Positions 54,270-61,916 of a DNA stretch of 64,000 nt are shown here, in pieces (positions within the stretch are counted from its first letter, which is position 1; each line of letters opens with the position of its first letter). The translations under genes and the position numbers were made by a program. This DNA is from CAYFSS01 sp964345975. Its GTDB lineage: Bacteria > Bacillota > Clostridia > Saccharofermentanales > Fastidiosipilaceae. Where the stretch lies: contig CAYFSS010000005.1 of the NCBI GenBank assembly GCA_964345975.1, positions 1 through 64,000 on the forward strand. The letters run 5' to 3'. The notes under the pieces are model-generated. The model was not told where the DNA came from, searched no databases, and saw only the letters and a list, made by a program, of their open reading frames with translations.

Positions 54270-54862
54270 CGTTTTCACCCATATCTCCCTGGATTATTTT
54301 CTTCGCATCGATCCTCACGAGCAACATGATCTTTGCCAATTTCCTTGGCATGTGCTCATACATCGGAGTATCCAATGAATACAAGACTGCGACCGGTCTA
54401 GGAAAAGCCGTTACGTTGGTCTTGGTGCTCACCAATGCGCTGAATTGGCTGATCTATCACTTCGTGATCGTGCCGTTGGAGATCGAGTACCTAAGGAATA
54501 TCGTCTTTATCATGGTCATCGCAGCTCTGGTTCAGGTGTTAGAACTTGCCTTGGATCGTTTTGCCCCGGATCTCCATGCCAACTTGGGCATTTTCCTGCC
54601 TCTCATCACCGTAAACTGCGCCATCTTAGGTGCAACGCTCTTCGTCGTCATCCGTTCCTATGATTTCTTCCAGACCGTACTCTTTGGCTTAGGGTGTGGC
54701 TTGGGTTGGTGGCTGGCCATCGTGATGTTGGCTTCGATCCGTGAACGCATGGCAAAGACTAAGCTTCCTCCCGGATTGCAAGGTCCTGCTGCGACCTTCA
54801 TTATCACGGGCATTATGGCCATGGCTTTCATGGGCTTTAGTGGCATCTTTATCATTCAATAG
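54266..54862 (+). CDS. nqrE: NqrE subunit
   Basis: 198 residues, start overlapping nqrD as ATGA. Segments FLGMCSYIGVSN, LGIFLPLITVNCAILG and LPPGLQGPAATFIITGIMAM match NqrE rather than RnfA. C30 and C118 are the counterparts of the iron-binding cysteines. Confidence 0.9.
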   Translation: MTFSPISPWIIFFASILTSNMIFANFLGMCSYIGVSNEYKTATGLGKAVTLVLVLTNALNWLIYHFVIVPLEIEYLRNIVFIMVIAALVQVLELALDRFAPDLHANLGIFLPLITVNCAILGATLFVVIRSYDFFQTVLFGLGCGLGWWLAIVMLASIRERMAKTKLPPGLQGPAATFIITGIMAMAFMGFSGIFIIQ

Positions 54863-54871
54863 GGGGCTTGC

Positions 54872-55981
54872 ATGTTTCTAACCATCCTACGTTCCATTGT
54901 GAGCCTTGCCGCGATCTCAGGGGCTCTTGCATTGGTCATTTCCTTAGCAGATCACGTGCTCAACAACTACGGGATCTGCAAAATCGATATCAACGAAGGC
55001 AGTGAAGTCTTTGAGGTCGAAGGCGGCAGCTCAATCCTCAGCACGCTTGCCCAACAAAAGATCTTCATTCCTTCTGCTTGTGGCGCAAAAGCCACCTGTG
55101 GTCTTTGTAAAGTTCAGGTCTTGGAAGGCGCAGGTCCTCTGCTACCCACAGAGGAGCCCTACCTGTCACCCGCTGAACAAGCAGATCACTTCCGCCTTGC
55201 TTGCCAGGTCAAGATCAAGGGCGATGTAAAGCTCCTCATCCCCGAAGAACTCTTCAACATCAAAGAATTCATCGGCACGGTAGAAGAATTAAAAGACCTG
55301 ACCCATGACGTGAAATTCCTCCGTATTAAGCTTCCCGATGACATGCCGATTACGTTCAAGGCCGGACAATTCGTCCAGCTCTACACCAAGCCCTATGCCA
55401 AAGTCAACGAAGAAGTCTTCCGAGCATACTCCATTGCGTCTGCTCCTTCAGAGCAAGACTACATCGACCTCCTCATCCGTCGTGTCCCTGACGGTATGGC
55501 GACCACCTATGTCCATGATCATCTGAAGGAAGGCGATGACATTCGTCTCTCAGGACCTTACGGTGACTTCCATCTCCGGGGCGGCGAAGAGGTCAAAGAG
55601 CTCATCATGGTCGCGGGGGGCTCAGGCATGGCTCCCATTCGCTCACTGCTCAAGGATATCTTCGAGCATGATCTCCCTTACCAGATCCGTTATTTCTTCA
55701 CGGTCTCGGAAGTCCGCGACCAGTTTTACCTGGAGGAACTTCGTGCTCTTGAAGAAAAACACGACAACTTCACCTATATCCCCATCGTCTCACGCTCCGT
55801 CGAGGGCGATGGTTGGACCGGTGAGAAACGCAAAATTGTCCAGATCCTAAAAGATGATATCGACGGTCCTGAAGGTCGTGAAGCCTATATGTGTGGTAGC
55901 CCGGGTATGCTCGGAGCTTGCAAAGCTGCCCTCATGGATATTGGCTTCAAGGATGATCAGATCTTCTTCGACGAGTTCTAG
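54872..55981 (+). CDS. nqrF: NqrF: NADH-oxidising subunit with 2Fe-2S, FAD and NADH domains
   Basis: 369 residues, GGGGG before the ATG. One N-terminal membrane segment (6-28), then a 2Fe-2S ferredoxin domain with C70, C76, C79 and C111 (CGAKATCGLC and LACQ), the same positions as in Vibrio NqrF. FAD motif RAYSIAS and NADH motifs AGGSGMAPIRS and YMCGSPGM follow. It takes electrons from NADH into the complex. Rnf complexes use RnfC and RnfB here instead, so this is the piece that makes the operon Nqr-like. Confidence 0.92.
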   Translation: MFLTILRSIVSLAAISGALALVISLADHVLNNYGICKIDINEGSEVFEVEGGSSILSTLAQQKIFIPSACGAKATCGLCKVQVLEGAGPLLPTEEPYLSPAEQADHFRLACQVKIKGDVKLLIPEELFNIKEFIGTVEELKDLTHDVKFLRIKLPDDMPITFKAGQFVQLYTKPYAKVNEEVFRAYSIASAPSEQDYIDLLIRRVPDGMATTYVHDHLKEGDDIRLSGPYGDFHLRGGEEVKELIMVAGGSGMAPIRSLLKDIFEHDLPYQIRYFFTVSEVRDQFYLEELRALEEKHDNFTYIPIVSRSVEGDGWTGEKRKIVQILKDDIDGPEGREAYMCGSPGMLGACKAALMDIGFKDDQIFFDEF

Positions 55982-56019
55982 GTTTGAGCAGAAAGTGGCT
56001 CTCCAGAAAGGAATGACCC

Positions 56020-56487
56020 ATGAAAGAATCTCCCGGCGATAAATCCATTCGTGATGATTTGGCCGAAGGCCAATGGAGTGTCGAAGGTTTTCTCGGCGAC
56101 GATACACGCACGCTGGAACAGATCATTCGAGCCGATAACGTGACCATGCAAGCCCTGGGAGTCACCCCGCAAGCTATTGCTCAGAGCATGCGTAGACTCA
56201 CCCGTGAAGGGATGGCCGGCTTGGGCGATCCGGTTGAGACTCGTGGCTTTGAAATAGAGGTCGATGAATGGAAAGGGCTCATCCTCTGTCCCTTCAAGGA
56301 TCAAAGGCGTGCCGTTAAACGCCAAACGGTCGTGCGTCGCCTCTCGGATAAGAAAGAATTGCGGTGGTCGGATCTCTCCATTCACCTGATCGAAGATCAT
56401 GGGTTCTTTCAAGGCATCGGCTCAAGTTATCGGATCGAGCCGCAAGAACTGGTCGAGTTTCTCGGCATCGATGGAGCCGATAACTAA
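56020..56487 (+). CDS. Conserved protein of unknown function downstream of nqrF
   Basis: 155 residues, GAAAGGA before the ATG, 38 bases after nqrF and on the same strand, so probably part of its transcript. No signal peptide or membrane segment. The N-terminal part is helical (about 25-75); the C-terminal half has alternating charged strands with LRWSDLSIHLIEDHGFF and GSSYRIEPQELVEFL. I do not recognise a characterised family. It ends 34 bases before the convergent mfd stop. Confidence 0.75.
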   Translation: MKESPGDKSIRDDLAEGQWSVEGFLGDDTRTLEQIIRADNVTMQALGVTPQAIAQSMRRLTREGMAGLGDPVETRGFEIEVDEWKGLILCPFKDQRRAVKRQTVVRRLSDKKELRWSDLSIHLIEDHGFFQGIGSSYRIEPQELVEFLGIDGADN

Positions 56488-56521
56488 TTCTTCAGTTCCC
56501 TGCGGACGAAGTTGCTGACGT

Positions 56522-59500
56522 TTAGGTAGCTGCTGCCTCTGCAACTTCTACTTCAAGCTCGCGAAAGATCTTCCGCAACGTCTTCAATTGTTCCAGTGCA
56601 GTAGTCCCCGCATTCCTGATGAGAATGTGGGGCTTCTTGCCTGCATGTAGGTGAAAGTAGGGTTGCCAATCCGGGAGAGTTAGGAGGAGACCCATGGCTG
56701 CCGGATTCAGATAGTCGCCATCGCCGAAGTCGAGCTTGATGCCCTGGCGGTGGGAGCTGATGCTGAGGAGTCCCAGGTTTTCTGCCTGGGCTTTTATGTA
56801 TGCAATGTCGAGGAGTGCAACTTGACGCTCACCCGGCTCACCAAAGCGGTCGAGCAGTTCGTCGTAGATTTCAACGTAGTCATCATTCGTGCGAATCTCG
56901 CTGATGCGACGATAAAGATCCATACGCCCACCCTCATCGGGGATATAGGAAGACGGGAACCAGGCATCGATGGAGAGTTCAATCGTGGCGCCGGGATGGT
57001 GACGTCGCATGCGTTCGGCTTGCTCACGGGCCGCTGCTGCTGCCTCCGCCGCATCCTTGGCATGACCCACGTGACGGACTGAGAGTTCTTCAAGAGCAGG
57101 CAGCTTCGGCTCCAACTCCGCTTTCGCCCGGTTGACTTCTTCCTCCAACATGCGGGTATAGAGGTCATAGCCGACAGCTTCCATCTGACCATGTTGCTCG
57201 CCGCCCAAGAGATTGCCCGCACCACGTACTTCAAGGTCTCTCAGCGCAATCTTCATGCCTGAACCAAGCTCCGTAAATTCTCGGAGCGTCGTGAGACGCT
57301 TCTCGGCGACTTCACTTAGGAGCTTATCCTTCTCGAACGTGAAATAAGCATACGCTTGTCGACTGGAACGACCGACACGGCCTTTGAGTTGATAGAGCTG
57401 GGCGAGCCCTAAACGATCTGCGTTCGTGACAATAAGGGTGTTGACGCGCGGCATATCGATGCCGCTCTCGATGATGGTGGTACATAAGAGGACATCTGCC
57501 TCACCCTCAAGGAAGTCGTGCATGACTTCTTCGAGTTGATTTTCGGGCATTTGACCATGGGCGACAAGGACCCGAAGACCGGGGATACGTCTGCGTAATT
57601 TCTCCGCTTCTTCCCTAATCGTTCTTGTATTGTTATAGAGATAGAAGACTTGACCCCGGCGATCGACTTCCCGGCGAATGGCTTCTTCGATCAAGGTAGG
57701 ATCCATCTCCATGACATACGTACGCACCGGTCTGCGATCTTCCGGCGGGTCGTTGATGAGAGAAATATCTCTTATGCCCGTGAGCGACATATGTAGGGTT
57801 CTTGGAATAGGCGTTGCAGTGAGCGTCAAGACATCAACCGACGGATAACGATCTTTAATCATCTCTTTGTGATCGACCCCGAAGCGTTGCTCTTCATCGA
57901 CAACCAAGAGCCCCAGATCCTTGAACCTCACTTCTTTCGATAAGAGGCGGTGCGTACCAATGACGACGTCAACTCGACCGCTTGCAAGATCCCGCAGCGT
58001 CTCCCTTTGTGTTTTCGGTGACACAAAGCGACTGAGCAGGCGGACTTCGATGGGAAAGTCCTTCGAGCGCTCGATGAAGTTCTGATAGTGCTGTTGCGCT
58101 AGAACCGTGGTCGGTGTCAAGAGAGCAGCTTGTTTTCCATCCCCCACGGCCTTAAACATTGCTCTAAAAGCCACTTCGGTCTTCCCAAAGCCCACATCAC
58201 CACAGAGTAGCCGATCCATGACCTTGGGCGATTCCATGTCTTCATTGACCTCCGTGATGCACCGCAGCTGATCTTCCGTCTCTTCAAATTCGAAGTTCGC
58301 TGCAAAGTCTTGCTCCCACGGTGTGGCCTTGCTGAAGGCATAGCCCTTGATGGCTTGACGCTCGGCGTAAAGTTTTACAAGGTCCGTCGCAAGTTTCTTG
58401 ATCGCATCCTTAGCTCGGCTCTTGAGGCGTTCCCAATCGCCTCCGCCAAGCCTGGAGAGTCTTGGTGCTTGGGTACTCCCGGCTCCAACAAATTTCCTGA
58501 TCTCTTGAAGACTGTCGATCGGGACGTAGAGACTATCTTCTTTGGCATATTCTACTTTGAGATAATCGCGCTTTCCCCCGCTCATCTTGAGGGTCTCAAG
58601 TCCACGATAAATCCCAATCCCATGGGTATCGTGCACGATATAATCGCCCGGCGTTAAGTCCGTAAAGAAATCAATCGCCTCACCCGGACGCTCTTTCTTT
58701 CTCCGACTGCGCCGTCGTTCGGCACCGAAGACTTCTTTCCCCGTGAGAACGATGAGCCCTGCCTTGGGATAATCAAAGCCGCCTGTCACCTGACCTTGGA
58801 TGATTCGCAGGTGATCGGGTTGTGACTCATGGGCCGGGAATGATTCTCTTAGCCTCGAGACTCTCTCATCGGAAGCGGCCATAAGGATGACGGCTCCCCC
58901 CTCGTCCACTTTCTTGCGGACATCTTCCAGGAAGCGACCTTCATGACCACGGTATGAATCTGCTTCACGAACAAACAGCTTTATGAGTTCTGCTTGGGAA
59001 AGTCCTTGTCGATCTGTAAGAAGACTGGCCATGCCCATGAGTTTAGGCCAAGTATCGATATCTCGTCTGACCTTGCCGGGGTTAAGCCAGCTCTCGAGAG
59101 CCTCAAGGGGTGCAGCTTGACGTTCCCAGAGTTCTTTCGTCCTGAACTCCATATCCGCTGCTGCTTGATCCATCCTCTGCCAGACATGCCCGGGTTCATC
59201 CACGATCACGAATGGATTGCGATCATGATAATTTGCATAGTCTAAGATTGAATGGGATTCCGGAAAGATGAGTCTCAAATAGCGGTCGATAGCCGGGAAC
59301 GACAAATTCTCTTTGAGTCTATCGGCATCTTTCAGGTACATCTCTTCGGCAGCAATCGCTTGAGTCTTGGTGCCCGCTTGACGGATGACTCGTTGCGAAG
59401 CCTCTCTCCCAAGTGCCAAAACTTGATTTGCTAATGTCATGCGGTCCGCTTCACGCAAGATCACTTCACGCAAGGGACTGATGTGGAAGGATTCCAAGAC

Positions 59501-60148
59501 TTCTGCCCCGCGCTGACTCTCCAAGTCATAGGACCTTATTTGATCTATTTCCGTGTCAAAGAACGAGACGCGTATCCCATGTTCCCCCGATGTTTGCGCC
59601 GGGACAAAGTCGACGATGTCCCCTCGGGCAGCATATTCGCCCGTGGCATCGGCTCTAGCTGCATATTGGTAATCACAATCTGCCAGCATCTCTCGCAAGG
59701 TCTGCGGATCAAGTTCATCCCCGACTCGATAGAGCCTTGCCTGTTTAGCTAACTGTTCCGGAGGCGGTAGGATCTGGAGGAGTGCCGGAGCAGGCACGAT
59801 TAAGACATCGAGTTTAGATGCCAACAACTCGGTGAGCACCCGTAGACGCCGGCGTTCGGACTCACGCTCAATCGCCGTTGCATCGGCAATTTGGATTTCC
59901 CGAGCCGAAAATATCTGTGCATTTAACTCAGGCTTCCAAAACGAAAGATCGTCGACCCATCGCCTGGCAACCAGTTCATCCGCGACAAGGAGCACGACAG
60001 GCTGCTGCTTCTTCTCAAGTAAAGCCGCTAGAAGAAAAGACTTCGCCTCATCGGGGAGTCCTGTGACGTTAATTCTGGATCCATTAGCCGACCAAAGTTC
60101 AGCCAATACATTGAATTGAGGATCTTGGCTTAGGCGCTCGAAGAACAT
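56522..60148 (-). CDS. mfd: Transcription-repair coupling factor
   Basis: 1208 residues; ATG 60148 overlaps the pth stop (TGATG) with AGGAGG upstream. N-terminal UvrB-like region, then the RNA-polymerase-interacting domain from about 455 (GDYIVHDTHGIGIYRG), helicase motifs GDVGFGKTEVAFRA (Walker A), VVDEEQRFGV (Walker B) and TATPIPRTLHMS, and the C-terminal TRCF domain from about 1010. It removes stalled RNA polymerase and recruits UvrA. Confidence 0.96.
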   Translation of the reverse strand: MFFERLSQDPQFNVLAELWSANGSRINVTGLPDEAKSFLLAALLEKKQQPVVLLVADELVARRWVDDLSFWKPELNAQIFSAREIQIADATAIERESERRRLRVLTELLASKLDVLIVPAPALLQILPPPEQLAKQARLYRVGDELDPQTLREMLADCDYQYAARADATGEYAARGDIVDFVPAQTSGEHGIRVSFFDTEIDQIRSYDLESQRGAEVLESFHISPLREVILREADRMTLANQVLALGREASQRVIRQAGTKTQAIAAEEMYLKDADRLKENLSFPAIDRYLRLIFPESHSILDYANYHDRNPFVIVDEPGHVWQRMDQAAADMEFRTKELWERQAAPLEALESWLNPGKVRRDIDTWPKLMGMASLLTDRQGLSQAELIKLFVREADSYRGHEGRFLEDVRKKVDEGGAVILMAASDERVSRLRESFPAHESQPDHLRIIQGQVTGGFDYPKAGLIVLTGKEVFGAERRRSRRKKERPGEAIDFFTDLTPGDYIVHDTHGIGIYRGLETLKMSGGKRDYLKVEYAKEDSLYVPIDSLQEIRKFVGAGSTQAPRLSRLGGGDWERLKSRAKDAIKKLATDLVKLYAERQAIKGYAFSKATPWEQDFAANFEFEETEDQLRCITEVNEDMESPKVMDRLLCGDVGFGKTEVAFRAMFKAVGDGKQAALLTPTTVLAQQHYQNFIERSKDFPIEVRLLSRFVSPKTQRETLRDLASGRVDVVIGTHRLLSKEVRFKDLGLLVVDEEQRFGVDHKEMIKDRYPSVDVLTLTATPIPRTLHMSLTGIRDISLINDPPEDRRPVRTYVMEMDPTLIEEAIRREVDRRGQVFYLYNNTRTIREEAEKLRRRIPGLRVLVAHGQMPENQLEEVMHDFLEGEADVLLCTTIIESGIDMPRVNTLIVTNADRLGLAQLYQLKGRVGRSSRQAYAYFTFEKDKLLSEVAEKRLTTLREFTELGSGMKIALRDLEVRGAGNLLGGEQHGQMEAVGYDLYTRMLEEEVNRAKAELEPKLPALEELSVRHVGHAKDAAEAAAAAREQAERMRRHHPGATIELSIDAWFPSSYIPDEGGRMDLYRRISEIRTNDDYVEIYDELLDRFGEPGERQVALLDIAYIKAQAENLGLLSISSHRQGIKLDFGDGDYLNPAAMGLLLTLPDWQPYFHLHAGKKPHILIRNAGTTALEQLKTLRKIFRELEVEVAEAAAT

Positions 60149-60762
60149 CAAACCTCCTCCCGATGTTTGCCGAATTCTAAATTATAGCGATTCATCGCCG
60201 TATCAATTCCGTTGCGGAGGGTTGCTTCCACAGCCCGAGCGGCTCCTTCCAACACTTCGTTGATGGCCGGGATATCGGCCTTGGGAATAGGCGCTAGGAC
60301 ATAGCGAACGACGTCTTCTCCTTTGGGGAGAGGGCCGCAGCCGAGCTTGATGCGCGGGAAATCTCTGGTGCCTAAGAGTTTTACGATGTTTTGCATGCCC
60401 TTATGAGTCCCGGGACCCCCTAGTTGACGAATTCGGAGCTGCCCCGTTGGAACATCGAAGTCATCGTAGAGAACGTATATTTTCTCAGGTGGAATCTGAT
60501 AATACTTGGCCGTTTCCCTAACGCTCTCACCGCTTAAGTTCATCATCGTCATAGGTTTGAGAAGTACGACGCGTTCTCCCAACCAGCGACCTTCTCCCAT
60601 CAGACCACGAAAACGAGCCCTGCGAACATCAATTCTTGCTTCATCTGCAATGACGTCCAGGGCCAGAAAACCTAGATTATGGCGAGTTGTCTCATATTTC
60701 GGTCCGGGGTTCCCCAGACCGACAATAAGCCAAGGTGCATCTTTCTTCGTTGGCCAGCTCAT
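60148..60762 (-). CDS. pth: Peptidyl-tRNA hydrolase
   Basis: 204 residues, AAGGAGG before the ATG. Pth motifs: VGLGNPGPKYETTRHNLGF with the catalytic histidine H28, LLKPMTMMNLSGE, VLYDDFDVPTGQLRIR and GGPGTHKGMQNI. It rescues tRNA from dropped-off peptidyl-tRNA. Followed by mfd, the same order as in other Firmicutes. Confidence 0.95.
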   Translation of the reverse strand: MSWPTKKDAPWLIVGLGNPGPKYETTRHNLGFLALDVIADEARIDVRRARFRGLMGEGRWLGERVVLLKPMTMMNLSGESVRETAKYYQIPPEKIYVLYDDFDVPTGQLRIRQLGGPGTHKGMQNIVKLLGTRDFPRIKLGCGPLPKGEDVVRYVLAPIPKADIPAINEVLEGAARAVEATLRNGIDTAMNRYNLEFGKHREEV

Positions 60763-61098
60763 GTCGCCTCCTTCAAGACCTCATAGTATAGCTGAAATTT
60801 CATTCAGGTAACAATTGTCATAAAGTATCCACAGGCACGTGATGGCATGAATCTTCGCTGCGAAAAATCCTCATGAAGCGTGAGTATTCATGTCAAATCT
60901 TATCTATTCATCCCCAATTTGACTTTATTCATCCCCATTTGGTGGAAAACTGCTCCCTCGACCCTGTGAATCATGGGGAGAAAGCGTCAATCGCCTGTAA
61001 GTCTTCTGTAAACTCGCGTGTGAAACGCCCCCGGAACACAAGCTTTATCAACAGGCGTTTGGGGATAAATTCATGCCTTTGTTTCGAATAAATAACAA
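60763..61098. other. Intergenic region with DnaA-box-like sites and a direct repeat
   Basis: About 335 bases without a gene, between the pth start and the stop of the TIM-barrel gene. It holds a 21-base-spaced direct repeat (tattcatcccc at 60905 and 60926), a CATGAA/TTCATG hairpin near 60873-60893, and DnaA-box-like 9-mers TTATCAACA (61045-61053), TTATCCCCA in reverse (61060-61068) and GTATCCACA (60825-60833). No promoter is clear. Confidence 0.4.
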
Positions 61099-61839
61099 TT
61101 ATTCAAGTTTGCGATATTCTTCCATCACCGTGCGGAAAATCTCAGCGGAGGTAGGCGGGGTAAAGGTTATGGCATTAGCGCCGGCATCGATGGTCTCTTC
61201 AATCATCTCGTCGGTTTTACCACCCGTTGCAATGATAGGAAACTCCCTGCCCAAGATCTTCCGAGCCAAACGAACCACCTCAGCCGTGTCTTTGCCTCCC
61301 GAAATATTGAGGATCTGTGCGCCGGCGTTGACCTTGCCTTCAATGTCATCGTGCTTGGATCCAACGGTCGCCAAGACCGGAATATCGATCACATCAGCAA
61401 TGGCTTTGAGGTCCGATAGCTTGACAGGCGCATTGACCACGACCCCATAAGCACCCAGCAGCTCAGCTTGCAGCGCCAAGTGGACCGCACGTTGACCGCC
61501 CGTTTGGCCACCTCCTACCCCCACAAAAGCCGGGACCGTGGCTACGCTTAAGATCGCCTGGGTAACCGTCAACTGCGGCGTGAAAGGGTAGACTGCCATG
61601 ATGGCTTGAGCGTTACAATTGGAGATCAAGGCAACATCCGTCGTGAACATAAGACTCTTGATGCGGCGGTTTAGGATCTTGATGCCACTGGCGTTATAGA
61701 TGACTTCCGGAACGACGATGGCTCTGCCACGCAAATGAGAGTGAACTTCCGGCACATGTTTCTTGTTGCTGCGATAAGCTTTCACAGGAGGGGCTAATTC
61801 AGATCCTATCAGTTTTCTTTCCCACTTGGATTGGCTCAT
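61099..61839 (-). CDS. TIM-barrel protein of unknown function
   Basis: 246 residues from ATG 61839, preceded by AAAGGAG; longer versions have no site. Alternating strand/helix pattern with VGVGGGQTGGQRAVHLAL in the first half and phosphate-binding-type loops NISGGKDTAEV and IIATGGKTDEMIEETIDAGANAITFTPPT at the end indicates a phosphate-binding beta/alpha barrel. It resembles barrel proteins annotated only as hydrolases. Substrate unknown. Divergent from the CPBP protease gene. Confidence 0.65.
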   Translation of the reverse strand: MSQSKWERKLIGSELAPPVKAYRSNKKHVPEVHSHLRGRAIVVPEVIYNASGIKILNRRIKSLMFTTDVALISNCNAQAIMAVYPFTPQLTVTQAILSVATVPAFVGVGGGQTGGQRAVHLALQAELLGAYGVVVNAPVKLSDLKAIADVIDIPVLATVGSKHDDIEGKVNAGAQILNISGGKDTAEVVRLARKILGREFPIIATGGKTDEMIEETIDAGANAITFTPPTSAEIFRTVMEEYRKLE

Positions 61840-61881
61840 GAGATTCTCCTTTGCTGTCATTAGGGCGGATAAATATGAGCA

Positions 61882-61890
61882 TGGTATAAT
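61882..61890 (+). promoter_or_regulatory. Extended -10 promoter of the CPBP gene
   Basis: TGGTATAAT: a perfect TATAAT (61885-61890) with the upstream TG of an extended -10. No good -35 at 17 bases. It is 26 bases before the start codon at 61917. Confidence 0.65.
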
Positions 61891-61916
61891 TCGCGAAGTT
61901 AATGCGAGGAGCTTGA

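Noticed and set aside
52068..55981. Ordinary Rnf complex
   Set aside because: No RnfB or RnfC is present, NqrF is complete, and subunits D and E read as Nqr; only the sizes of the first two subunits look Rnf-like.
60763..61098. Replication origin
   Set aside because: Only imperfect boxes, no AT-rich unwinding element that stands out, and no dnaA or dnaN in the window.
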